Origin: Streptomyces populi
GTDB lineage: Bacteria; Actinomycetota; Actinomycetes; Streptomycetales; Streptomycetaceae
Direction: 5' to 3'
Assembly: GCF_002911015.1 (NCBI RefSeq)
Contig: NZ_KZ626847.1
Location: 1 to 64,000, forward strand
Length of the DNA stretch: 64,000 nucleotides
A model generated the notes under the pieces. The model searched no databases and was not told where the DNA came from. It worked only from the letters and a program-made list of their open reading frames with translations. The position numbers and the translations under genes are program-made. This document shows, piece after piece, positions 32,920 through 40,298 of this stretch; position 1 is the stretch's first letter; every line of letters begins with the position of its first letter.

Positions 32920-34062
32920 TCAGGCGAGCAGCGAGCGTCCGATGATCTCCTTCATGATCTCCGTCGTCCCGCCGTAGATGGTCTGGACACGGCCGTCGGT
33001 GAACGCCTTGGCGATCGGGTACTCCGTCATGTAGCCGTAGCCGCCGTGCAGTTGCAGGCACCGGTCGGCGACCCGCTTCTGCAGCTCGGTCGCCCACCAC
33101 TTCGCCATCGAGGCGTGGACGGCGTCCAGGGTGCCGCTCGCGTGCTCCTCGACGCACCGGTCCAGGAAGGCCCGGGCCACCGCGCACTCGGTCGCCATCT
33201 CCGCGATCTCGAAGCGGACGTGCTGGAGTTTCGCGAGCGGCCGTCCGAACGCCTCGCGCTCCTTCACGTACCGCGTGGTGATCTCCAGCAGGCGCTCCGC
33301 CCCGGCGACGGCGGCGACCGCGATCGTGACGCGCTCCTGCGCGAGGTTCGTCATCAGGTGCAGGAAGGCCCCGTCGAGCTCACCGAGCAGGTTCTCCTTG
33401 GGCACGCGGACGTCGTTGAAGAACAACTCGGCGGTGTCCTGCGACTTCTGGCCGATCTTGTCGAGGTTGCGGCCGCGTTCGAAGCCCGCCATGCCCCGCT
33501 CGACGACGAGCAGCGACAGTCCGCGCGCGCCGCCCTCGGGGGTGGTCCTGGCGACCACGATCACCAGGTCGGCGTTGATGCCGTTGGAGATGAAGGTCTT
33601 GGAGCCGTTCAGGACCCAGTGGTCCCCGTGGTCCTCCGCGGTGGTGCGGATGCGCTGGAGGTCGGAGCCCGCGCCGGGCTCGGTCATCGCGATCGCCGTG
33701 ACGATCGAGCCGTCGCAGAAACCGGGCAGCCAGCGCCGCTTCTGCTCCTCGGTCGCCAGCGAGGTCAGATAGGGACCGATCATGTCGTTGTGCAGGCCGA
33801 TGGCGAAGCCGGCGGCGTAGGCGCGGCCGAACTCCTCGGCGAGCACCGCGCTGTAGCGGTAGTCGGGGTTCCCGCCGCCGCCGTGCTCCTCCTCCACGGC
33901 GAGGCCGAGCAGGCCCTGCCGGCCGGCGGCCAGCCAGACCTCGCGGGAGACGATGCCGTCCTTCTCCCACTGCTCGTAGTGCGGCAGCACCTCCTTGTCC
34001 AGGAAGGTGCGGACGGTCGCCCGGAAGGTCTCGTGGTCCTCGGTGAAGATCTGGCGTCTCAT
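32920..34062 (-). CDS. Acyl-CoA dehydrogenase
   Basis: 380 residues, the typical family length. ATG 34062 follows AGGAG. The FAD/substrate motifs are present: AIAMTEPGAGSDLQRIRTTA, VLNGSKTFISNGINADLV, and the C-terminal MTEYPIAKAFTDGRVQTIYG then GTTEIM. The position that is glutamate in medium-chain enzymes (YEGT) is glycine here (YGGT), as in long-chain and isovaleryl enzymes whose catalytic glutamate sits on an earlier helix. It should introduce the alpha-beta double bond in an acyl-CoA using FAD. It follows a dienoyl-CoA-reductase-like SDR on the same strand. Confidence 0.93.
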   Translation of the reverse strand: MRRQIFTEDHETFRATVRTFLDKEVLPHYEQWEKDGIVSREVWLAAGRQGLLGLAVEEEHGGGGNPDYRYSAVLAEEFGRAYAAGFAIGLHNDMIGPYLTSLATEEQKRRWLPGFCDGSIVTAIAMTEPGAGSDLQRIRTTAEDHGDHWVLNGSKTFISNGINADLVIVVARTTPEGGARGLSLLVVERGMAGFERGRNLDKIGQKSQDTAELFFNDVRVPKENLLGELDGAFLHLMTNLAQERVTIAVAAVAGAERLLEITTRYVKEREAFGRPLAKLQHVRFEIAEMATECAVARAFLDRCVEEHASGTLDAVHASMAKWWATELQKRVADRCLQLHGGYGYMTEYPIAKAFTDGRVQTIYGGTTEIMKEIIGRSLLA

Positions 34063-34225
34063 GCGGAAGGCTCCTGACGGTCGAGGGGCAGGGTGGGTAC
34101 GGCACGATCGAGGGACGGAGCGGGTACGACGCCCCGGCCGTGGGTGATTTCCGCGGTGCGGCCGCCGGGCCGTGCGGGCACACCACCGCCCCTCGCGGTT
34201 CCGGGAGGGGCCGGCCGCGCTCCGG

Positions 34226-35038
34226 TCACCGCGGGGCCGAGGCGAGGAAGCGGCCGGCTTCCTCGATCGCGCGGAGGCTTTCGAACGAGCCCCCGCCGTC
34301 GCAGGGGATCACCGCGCCGGAGACGTAGGCGGCGGCGGAGGACGACAGGAACATCGCCAGGTCCGCGATCTCCTCCGTGGTGCCGAACCGGCCCAGCGGA
34401 ACACTCCTGACCGACCTGTCGCCGTTCGGGTCGTCTCCCGGCGAGAGGCGGGCCAGCCCCTCCGTCCCGGCGATCGGTCCCGGCGCTATCGCGTTCACGC
34501 GCACGCCCTTGCCGCCCCACTCCAGCGCGAGCACCCGGGTCAACTGGTCCACGCCGGCCTTCGCCGCGCACACATGGGCCTGATAGCGCACGGGGATCAT
34601 CGCCTGCGGCGCGGTGATGTTGATGACCGAGGCGCCGGGGGCGAGGTGCTCGAACCCGGCGCGCATCACGTGGAAGGTGCCGTTCAGGTCGATGTCCACG
34701 ACCACCTTGAAGCCGTTCGACGACAGCTCGTTCGCCTCCGCCAGGAAGTTGCCGGCCGCCCCGGAGACCAGGACGTCGACCGGCCCCCACTCCGAGCGCA
34801 CCGCTTCGAAGACCTCCGCGACCGATTCCATGTCCCGCACGTCGGCCACGAAGCCGCGCACCGGGTTCCCGTGGACACCGAGCCGCTCCACGGCCGCGTC
34901 GACGTTGGACCGCTTCCGGCTGGCCACCGCCACCGCGGCGCCCCGCGCGGCGAAAGCCTCGGCGATGGCGAGGTTGATGCCGGACGTGCCACCGAACACC
35001 ACCACCCTCCTGCCGCTGAAATCGAACTGGACGTCCAT
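34226..35038 (-). CDS. 2,4-dienoyl-CoA reductase-like SDR
   Basis: 270 residues from ATG 35038, with AGGGAGG upstream. The Rossmann motif is FGGTSGINLAIAEAF. The usual YxxxK is not present: the lysine lies in HVCAAKAGVDQLTR, without the tyrosine, and GPIAGTEGLARL follows. This is the pattern of peroxisomal/bacterial 2,4-dienoyl-CoA reductases, which remove double bonds from unsaturated acyl-CoAs with NADPH. With the acyl-CoA dehydrogenase downstream and an enoyl-CoA hydratase divergent, it belongs to a small fatty-acid or aliphatic-acid degradation block. Confidence 0.85.
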   Translation of the reverse strand: MDVQFDFSGRRVVVFGGTSGINLAIAEAFAARGAAVAVASRKRSNVDAAVERLGVHGNPVRGFVADVRDMESVAEVFEAVRSEWGPVDVLVSGAAGNFLAEANELSSNGFKVVVDIDLNGTFHVMRAGFEHLAPGASVINITAPQAMIPVRYQAHVCAAKAGVDQLTRVLALEWGGKGVRVNAIAPGPIAGTEGLARLSPGDDPNGDRSVRSVPLGRFGTTEEIADLAMFLSSSAAAYVSGAVIPCDGGGSFESLRAIEEAGRFLASAPR

Positions 35039-35124
35039 GCGTGTCCCTCCCTGGTTCCTGACGCGAACAGCCGCACCGCTCACGGGTGAGCAGGGGCTGC
35101 GATGACGGCAGCGTCGATCAAGCT

Positions 35125-35147
35125 GACAAAATAGTCAAGTCTTTGTC
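35125..35147. promoter_or_regulatory. Candidate operator/promoter of the dienoyl-CoA reductase operon
   Basis: GACAAA (35125-35130) and TTTGTC (35142-35147) form an inverted repeat about 90 bp upstream of the minus-strand SDR, in an unusually AT-rich patch. On the minus strand it also contains TTGACT, which could be a -35 box. TetR-type regulators of acyl-CoA genes bind such sites, but which regulator acts here is unknown. Confidence 0.35.
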
Positions 35148-35388
35148 GAGTCACGCCCTCGGGTCTTCGGCGCGGTGCTGATTCGATTTGGCCGTGTCGT
35201 TGCGCGTCGAGCGAATCGACGATTCAGGGGAGTGGGGCTGTGATGTGCATCTCTTTGATAAAAAAGTCAGATCCCGGATCGGGTTGGGCGGGTCGCGGGA
35301 AAGTCGCTGGTCGGGCCGCTCGTGAGGCGGCCGGGGGGCGGGTGCCGGCGTCGTCCTCGGCGGGCGGCCTGCGGGCGGGCGTCCTTGT

Positions 35389-35416
35389 CCGATTCTGCAA
35401 CGAGTTGCAGAATCGG
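35389..35416. promoter_or_regulatory. Perfect 28-bp operator palindrome upstream of the nitronate monooxygenase operon
   Basis: CCGATTCTGCAAC and GTTGCAGAATCGG are perfect inverted arms around GA. It lies 80 bp before the monooxygenase ATG, in a 457-bp non-coding gap (35039-35495) that otherwise holds AT-rich promoter-like sequence. The size and symmetry fit a TetR dimer site. The TetR gene at 37412-38095 is the nearest candidate regulator. Confidence 0.65.
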
Positions 35417-35495
35417 GGCCCCGCCCCTCGCCGAGGTCCCCTCCGCCGGCCGTCACGCCGCCGAGGGCTCGACGAAAGCCGCCGAAGGACCCGCC

Positions 35496-36494
35496 ATGCC
35501 GCTGCCCCCCGCCCTGTCACGGCCCCTCACGCTGCCCGTCGTGGGCTCGCCCCTGTTCATCGCCTCCGGACCCGAACTGGTCGTCGCCCAGTGCCAGGCC
35601 GGTGTGATCGGTTCCTTTCCGGCCCTGAACGCCCGGCCCGCGTCCCTCCTGTCCGACTGGCTGGACCGCATCACGGAGGAGAACGCCGCGTACGAGGCCG
35701 CGCACCCGGACGCCGTCGTCGCCCCGTTCGCCGTCAACCAGATCGTGCACCGCTCGAACGACCGCCTCGAGCTCGACATGGACGTGATCGTGAAGCACCG
35801 GGTGCCGATCGTGATCACCTCGCTGGGGGCGCGTCCCGAGATCAACGACGCCGTGCACGCGTACGGCGGGATCGTCCTGCACGACGTGATCAGCAATGAG
35901 TTCGCCCGCAAGGCCGTCGAGAAGGGGGCCGACGGCGTCATCGCCGTGGCCGCGGGCGCCGGTGGTCACGCGGGCACGCAGTCCCCGTTCGCCCTCGTCC
36001 AGGAGATCCGTGAGTGGTTCGACGGACCGCTGCTGATGTCCGGCGCCATCGCCCACGGCCGGTCGGTCCTGGCCGCCCTGGCCGCGGGCGCCGACCTCGC
36101 CTACGTCGGGTCGGCGTTCCTGTCCACCGCCGAGGCCAACACCCCGCCCGCCTACAAGCGGATGATCGTGGACAGCACCGCCAAGGACATCGTCTACAGC
36201 AACCTGTTCACCGGCATCCACGGCAACTATCTGCGCGGCAGCATCGCCGCCGCCGGACTCGACCCCGACGACCTCCCCGAGTCCGACCCCTCCGCGATGG
36301 ACTTCGGCTCCGGCGGCAATACGAACGCCCGGGCGTGGAAGGACATCTGGGGATCCGGCCAGGGCATCGGCGCCGTCAAGCGGAGCCGGACCGTCGCCGA
36401 ACTGGTCGCGGTGCTCAAGGAGCAGTACGACGACGCGCTGACCGGCCTCGGCGCCAGGACCTCGGTCCACAGGGCCCCGTCGAGGACCGCCTGA
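35496..36494 (+). CDS. Nitronate monooxygenase (2-nitropropane dioxygenase family)
   Basis: 332 residues from ATG 35496 (GAAGGA upstream); longer frames start in non-coding sequence. It is an FMN-dependent TIM barrel. Visible are the N-terminal LPVVGSPLFIASGPELVVAQ, the phosphate-binding AVAAGAGGHAGTQSPFALV and SGAIAHGRSVLAALAAGADL, and the end of the barrel AYVGSAFLST. The family oxidises alkyl nitronates or propionate-3-nitronate, a respiration toxin; members also include enoyl-ACP reductase relatives. It is followed 50 bp later by an enoyl-CoA hydratase, likely in the same operon. Confidence 0.9.
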   Translation: MPLPPALSRPLTLPVVGSPLFIASGPELVVAQCQAGVIGSFPALNARPASLLSDWLDRITEENAAYEAAHPDAVVAPFAVNQIVHRSNDRLELDMDVIVKHRVPIVITSLGARPEINDAVHAYGGIVLHDVISNEFARKAVEKGADGVIAVAAGAGGHAGTQSPFALVQEIREWFDGPLLMSGAIAHGRSVLAALAAGADLAYVGSAFLSTAEANTPPAYKRMIVDSTAKDIVYSNLFTGIHGNYLRGSIAAAGLDPDDLPESDPSAMDFGSGGNTNARAWKDIWGSGQGIGAVKRSRTVAELVAVLKEQYDDALTGLGARTSVHRAPSRTA

Positions 36495-36544
36495 ACCCCG
36501 TCTCCCGTCAGACGGTCCGCCAACGATCCAGGAACGGAACCACC

Positions 36545-37333
36545 ATGCCGAACACCCCTGCCGTCACCACGTCCACCCGGGGAAACGTCCGGACGGTCCG
36601 GCTCGACCGGCCGGCCCGGATGAACAGCCTGGACCTGAACGCCAAGTCCCAACTCCTGGACGCGTTGCGGGCCGCGGCCGACGACCCGGACGTCCGTGCC
36701 GTGGTGCTCACCGGAACCGGACGGGCGTTCTGCGTCGGCCAGGACCTGGGGGAAGCGCGGTCCGCGGGCTACGGGCAGGCCATGGCCGACGCCGTACGGG
36801 AGCAGTACAACCCTCTCGTGCGGACCCTCCTGACGATGCCCAAGCCCGTGGTCGCCGCGGTCAACGGGGTCGCCGCGGGCGCCGGCATGGCACTGGCGCT
36901 GGCGTGCGACATCCGGATCGCCGCTTCGTCCGCGACGTTCACCACCGCCTTCGCGGGCATCGGCCTGTCCTGCGACACCGGGATCTCCTGGACCCTGCCG
37001 CGCGTCGCCGGACGGGCGGTGGCGCTCGACCTGCTGCTGCGCCCCCGGCTCCTCGGCGCGGCAGAGGCACTCGGCCTGGGACTGCTGCACCAGGTCGTCG
37101 CCGACGAGGACTTCGAGGGCACGGTCCACCGGAGCGCGGCCGAACTGGCCGCCGGACCCACCCGTGCGTTCGCCGCCATGAAGACCGCCGTCACCTTCGC
37201 GTCCGGGCCGACGCTCGACGCCGCGCTGGAATGCGAAGCGGCCCAGATCGCGCTCACCGGCGCCACGGACGACTACCGGGCAGGCTTGGACGCCTTCCTG
37301 GCCAAGCGGGCGCCCGCGTTCACGGGACGCTGA
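36545..37333 (+). CDS. Enoyl-CoA hydratase/isomerase family protein
   Basis: 262 residues from ATG 36545. Crotonase-fold motifs are present: VRTVRLDRPARMNSLDL, the oxyanion-hole strand GRAFCVGQDLGEA, and AAVNGVAAGAGMALALACDI with the second backbone NH. The usual hydratase glutamates are not obvious and CVGQDL resembles PaaG-type isomerases, so isomerase activity is possible. It probably acts with the acyl-CoA dehydrogenase and dienoyl-CoA reductase encoded divergently. Confidence 0.9.
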   Translation: MPNTPAVTTSTRGNVRTVRLDRPARMNSLDLNAKSQLLDALRAAADDPDVRAVVLTGTGRAFCVGQDLGEARSAGYGQAMADAVREQYNPLVRTLLTMPKPVVAAVNGVAAGAGMALALACDIRIAASSATFTTAFAGIGLSCDTGISWTLPRVAGRAVALDLLLRPRLLGAAEALGLGLLHQVVADEDFEGTVHRSAAELAAGPTRAFAAMKTAVTFASGPTLDAALECEAAQIALTGATDDYRAGLDAFLAKRAPAFTGR

Positions 37334-37411
37334 TCCGTCCGCGCTCCCCGCGCTTTCGCCGTGACGGCCGACCCGCGGCGACGAACGCCGTCGCGCGGCC
37401 GCCCGCCCGCG

Positions 37412-38095
37412 TCAGCCGGAGGCCGTACCCGCGGAGGCGTCGACGCGATCGGCCCAGCCCTCGTCCGGCGCGCCCCGCAGCCCGATGGCCGCCGCCCACA
37501 GCCGTGAGAGGTGGTCGACCACCGTGTCCTCGTCGTACGGCTCGTCCATGGAGGACCGCGCGTGGGCGACCTGCTCGACCATCGACCCCAGCGCCAGGGC
37601 CGTCAGCCGGGTGTCCAGGTTCGGATTCGCCAGCCCCGCCTCCTGTAGGCGCCGGATGCCCCGCGTGGCACGGCTGACGTAGAACTCCCGGATCTCGAGG
37701 ACCATGTGACGCACGGTCTCGTCCGCGGCCGCCCCCTGGTCCACGAGCCGTAGCACCTTGGACGCCCTGTCCCAGGCGCGCAGGTAGAGGCGGTTCGCCT
37801 CCACCAGCTTGGTGTAGGGGTCGTCGGCGGTGTCCGGCGGCACCAGGCTGGACGCGAACATCTCGCCGACGACCGACCGGACGACGTGGTGCAGCAGGTC
37901 TTCCCTGGACTCGAAGTACGTGTAGAAGGTCCCGTACGAGACGCCCGCCGCCTGGGCGACCGCTTCGGGGCTGAACGCCGACCACCCCTGCTGCTCCAGG
38001 ACCTCCCGCCCGGCGAGGATCAGGCCGTCACGAGTACGCCGACCACGTGTGGTGGTCGGCGGCGTCGGAGCCGGCTTGGTCCTCTGTCGTCCCAT
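37412..38095 (-). CDS. TetR-family repressor
   Basis: 227 residues. ATG 38095 gives a normal basic N-terminus; the longer frame to 38266 is not supported. The helix-turn-helix is SPEAVAQAAGVSYGTFYTYF, the standard TetR recognition region, followed by ESREDLLHHVVRSVV. The C-terminal domain is helical with no identifiable ligand. It converges on the enoyl-CoA hydratase and is the nearest regulator to the acyl-CoA gene block, so it may bind the 35389-35416 palindrome. Confidence 0.9.
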   Translation of the reverse strand: MGRQRTKPAPTPPTTTRGRRTRDGLILAGREVLEQQGWSAFSPEAVAQAAGVSYGTFYTYFESREDLLHHVVRSVVGEMFASSLVPPDTADDPYTKLVEANRLYLRAWDRASKVLRLVDQGAAADETVRHMVLEIREFYVSRATRGIRRLQEAGLANPNLDTRLTALALGSMVEQVAHARSSMDEPYDEDTVVDHLSRLWAAAIGLRGAPDEGWADRVDASAGTASG

Positions 38096-38280
38096 GGCCC
38101 CATCATCGCACCCACCTGTGATCGCCTTGGGTCCGGCGGCGGCCCGGCGCCGGTCGTCCGCCCCCTCGCGGACACATGTGGGATTGCTGCGCATTCCGGC
38201 AACAAGTGTTTTTTCAGGGGTGGTCGGGAATATCCGGGGGCGAGCCGCAAGTCGATGGTTCAACAATCCCGGGGGGATCT

Positions 38281-38859
38281 GTGACTTTCATTCGCCGTGC
38301 CGTCACGGCCGCTGCCGCCGCCTCTGTCGTGATCGTGGTGACCTCGGCGGGCTTCGCGCTGGCAGGGGACGCGCAGCGGTCGTACATCGCCGGGGACGGC
38401 ACGATCCATGGGTGCGTGAACGCGAACGGCAGGCTGCGTCTCGTCGAGCCGGACTCCGCCTGCCGCCAGGGCGAGGACTCCGTCACCTGGAACCGGACCG
38501 GCCCCCAGGGGCCCGCCGGTCCCAAGGGGGACAAGGGAGACAAGGGGGACGCCGGCGCTCAGGGGCCCGCCGGGCCCGCCGGGGCGGACGGGGTCGCGGG
38601 GGCGCACGTCGTCACCGTCACGAAGGACGTCGCCGAGCTGGACATGGTCGACGTCGAGGCGCGGTGCCCGGCCGGTGAGACCGCCACCGGCGGCGGGTGG
38701 TACATGCCCGGCGGCACCGCGATGGCGAACGGCCCGGCGCTGCACTCCAACCCGATCGTCTCCGGCGCCACACCCGTCGGCTGGACCGCCGGCTTCCTGA
38801 ACGGCGCCGGCAACACGTACACCGCCGCCGTCTACGCGATCTGCGCCAAGACCGGCTGA
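38281..38859 (+). CDS. Secreted protein with short collagen-like repeat
   Basis: 192 residues from GTG 38281 after GGGGGATCT. A signal peptide (FIRRAVTAAAAASVVIVVTS, cleaved near ALAG) is followed by a 40-residue domain with two cysteines (IHGCVNANGRLRLVEPDSAC). Next come about 11 Gly-X-Y triplets (GPQGPAGPKGDKGDKGDAG and GPAGPAGADG) and a C-terminal domain with CPAGETATGGGWYM. This is the collagen triple-helix arrangement found in surface and secreted proteins of Streptomyces. The role is unknown, perhaps structural or adhesive. Confidence 0.88.
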   Translation: MTFIRRAVTAAAAASVVIVVTSAGFALAGDAQRSYIAGDGTIHGCVNANGRLRLVEPDSACRQGEDSVTWNRTGPQGPAGPKGDKGDKGDAGAQGPAGPAGADGVAGAHVVTVTKDVAELDMVDVEARCPAGETATGGGWYMPGGTAMANGPALHSNPIVSGATPVGWTAGFLNGAGNTYTAAVYAICAKTG

Positions 38860-38885
38860 CCGCTCACCCCGGCCGGGGAAACGGC

Positions 38886-38931
38886 CGAGGGGCCCGGTGC
38901 CTCGCCGGACCCCTCGACGCCGGGCCCCTCG
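38886..38931. terminator. Hairpin between convergent genes
   Basis: CGAGGGGCCCGG (38886-38897) pairs perfectly with CCGGGCCCCTCG (38920-38931) across a 22-base loop, between the collagen-like gene and the YbdK-type gene. Confidence 0.65.
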
Positions 38932-38977
38932 ACCGCCCCCCGCACCTCGGTGCGAGGCGGCACGGTCCTGGCGGCGT

Positions 38978-40066
38978 TCATCCCTGGCTCTGCTGGACGC
39001 ACTCGGTGACGACGTCCCGCAGGTTGCCCGTGCGCTCCCACATCCGGCGCTGCTCACGGGCGCCGGTACCCCGGCGCAGCAGTTCCGCGAGTGCCTTGTC
39101 GACGAGGTCGGTGTCGCCGGTGCGCGTCAGGGCGTCGCCCACGTGTTCCCGCAGTGTGCGCAGGACGCGTGCGGCGGGCCGGGGACGCATGGTCGTGGGG
39201 TCGAGGAGGTCCTGCTCGAGGCCGCAGCGGGCGGCTTTCCAGGCGGCGAGCCTGAGCACGTTCACGTTGTGGTCCGGTGCGGGCCGGCCGGCCCGCCAGT
39301 CACGTGCGGCCGTGTCCACCAGGGCGCGGGCCAGGGCCGCGATGAGGACGGCGGTGCCGGAGCGCAGGCACACGTCGGCCACCCGGATCTCCACGGTGGG
39401 GTAGTTCGCCGACAGGCGCGCGTCGAAGTACACCATGCCTTCGTCGAGGATGACGCCGGTCGCCACCATGTCCCTCACGCGGCGGTGGTACCGCTCGGCC
39501 GTACCGAACGGCTCCGAGGGCCCTGCCGAGGGCCAGCGGTCCCACATCCGGCTGCGGTAGCCGGCATAGCCGGTGTCCTGCCCTTGCCAGAACGGCGAGT
39601 TCGCGCTGAGCGCGGCCAGCACCGCCAGCCAGGGGCGCAGACGGTCCAGGACGGCCACGCCCTCCTCGTCGGACGCCACGGACACGTGGACGTGGCAGCC
39701 GCACACCAACTGATCGCGTGTCGCGATGCCGTACTGTTCGGCCATCCACTGGTAGCGGTCGTTCACGCTGACCGACGGGCTGACCGGCAAAGGGGAGGTC
39801 GCCAGGGCGGCGACCGCGCAGCCGATCTCACCGGCGAGGCGTGCCGCTTCCTTGCGGCACCGCACGATCTCGTTCCCGAGGTCCGCCATGTCCGACCGGG
39901 GATGCGTGGCGAACTCCAGCATCTGCCCGAACAGTTCTTTCTCGAACACGTCCTGTCCGGGGTCGTCCCGGTCGGCGTGGGCCAGGACCGCGGCCGACAA
40001 CGCCTTCGGCTCCCCGGTCACCGGATCGACCAGGAGGAGCTCCTCCTCCACCCCGACGGTACGCAA
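38978..40066 (-). CDS. YbdK-type carboxylate-amine ligase (glutamate-cysteine ligase 2 family)
   Basis: 362 residues when read from TTG 40066, which begins right at RTVGVEEELLLVDPVTGEP, the conserved N-terminus of the family; a GTG at 40105 would add 13 unlikely residues. Other motifs are EFATHPRSDM, CGCHVHVSV and VEIRVADVCLRSG, which contribute the ATP/metal site. YbdK enzymes have weak gamma-glutamylcysteine ligase activity. Streptomycetes use mycothiol rather than glutathione, so the true substrate is probably different. It lies downstream of rph on the same strand, separated by a strong palindrome. Confidence 0.9.
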   Translation of the reverse strand: MRTVGVEEELLLVDPVTGEPKALSAAVLAHADRDDPGQDVFEKELFGQMLEFATHPRSDMADLGNEIVRCRKEAARLAGEIGCAVAALATSPLPVSPSVSVNDRYQWMAEQYGIATRDQLVCGCHVHVSVASDEEGVAVLDRLRPWLAVLAALSANSPFWQGQDTGYAGYRSRMWDRWPSAGPSEPFGTAERYHRRVRDMVATGVILDEGMVYFDARLSANYPTVEIRVADVCLRSGTAVLIAALARALVDTAARDWRAGRPAPDHNVNVLRLAAWKAARCGLEQDLLDPTTMRPRPAARVLRTLREHVGDALTRTGDTDLVDKALAELLRRGTGAREQRRMWERTGNLRDVVTECVQQSQG

Positions 40067-40098
40067 CGTCGTGCCACCTTCCTGCCACAGGCATACGG

Positions 40099-40136
40099 GA
40101 CACACAGCCGTCGGCGGCCGCCGACGGCTGTGTGTC
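40099..40136 (-). terminator. 38-bp perfect palindrome after rph
   Basis: Two 19-base halves beginning GACACACAGCCGTCGGCGG are exactly complementary with no spacer. It sits 163 bp after the rph stop and just before the ligase start, so it likely ends the rph transcript. It could alternatively be an operator. Confidence 0.6.
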
Positions 40137-40298
40137 GCAAGACCCCGAATCCCCGAAAGTGCCCCCTCGGCACCTACGGCCGAGCGGTGTCGGCGTACGC
40201 CCCGGGTTCCCCGTTTGCGTACGGACGAACGTCCCCGGCCGGCCCGCCGACCGGGCGGTCTCCTCCGAGCGGTCGGCCGGGCCCCCGGGGGCCGTCGG

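Noticed and set aside
31318-34077. Plus-strand 919-codon frame over the NmrA-like, hypothetical and acyl-CoA dehydrogenase genes
   Set aside because: Antisense to three supported minus-strand genes and without domains.
38281-38859. Start at ATG 38176 giving a longer collagen-like protein
   Set aside because: The upstream residues are not signal-like and GTG 38281 has a G-rich ribosome-binding site directly before a typical signal peptide.
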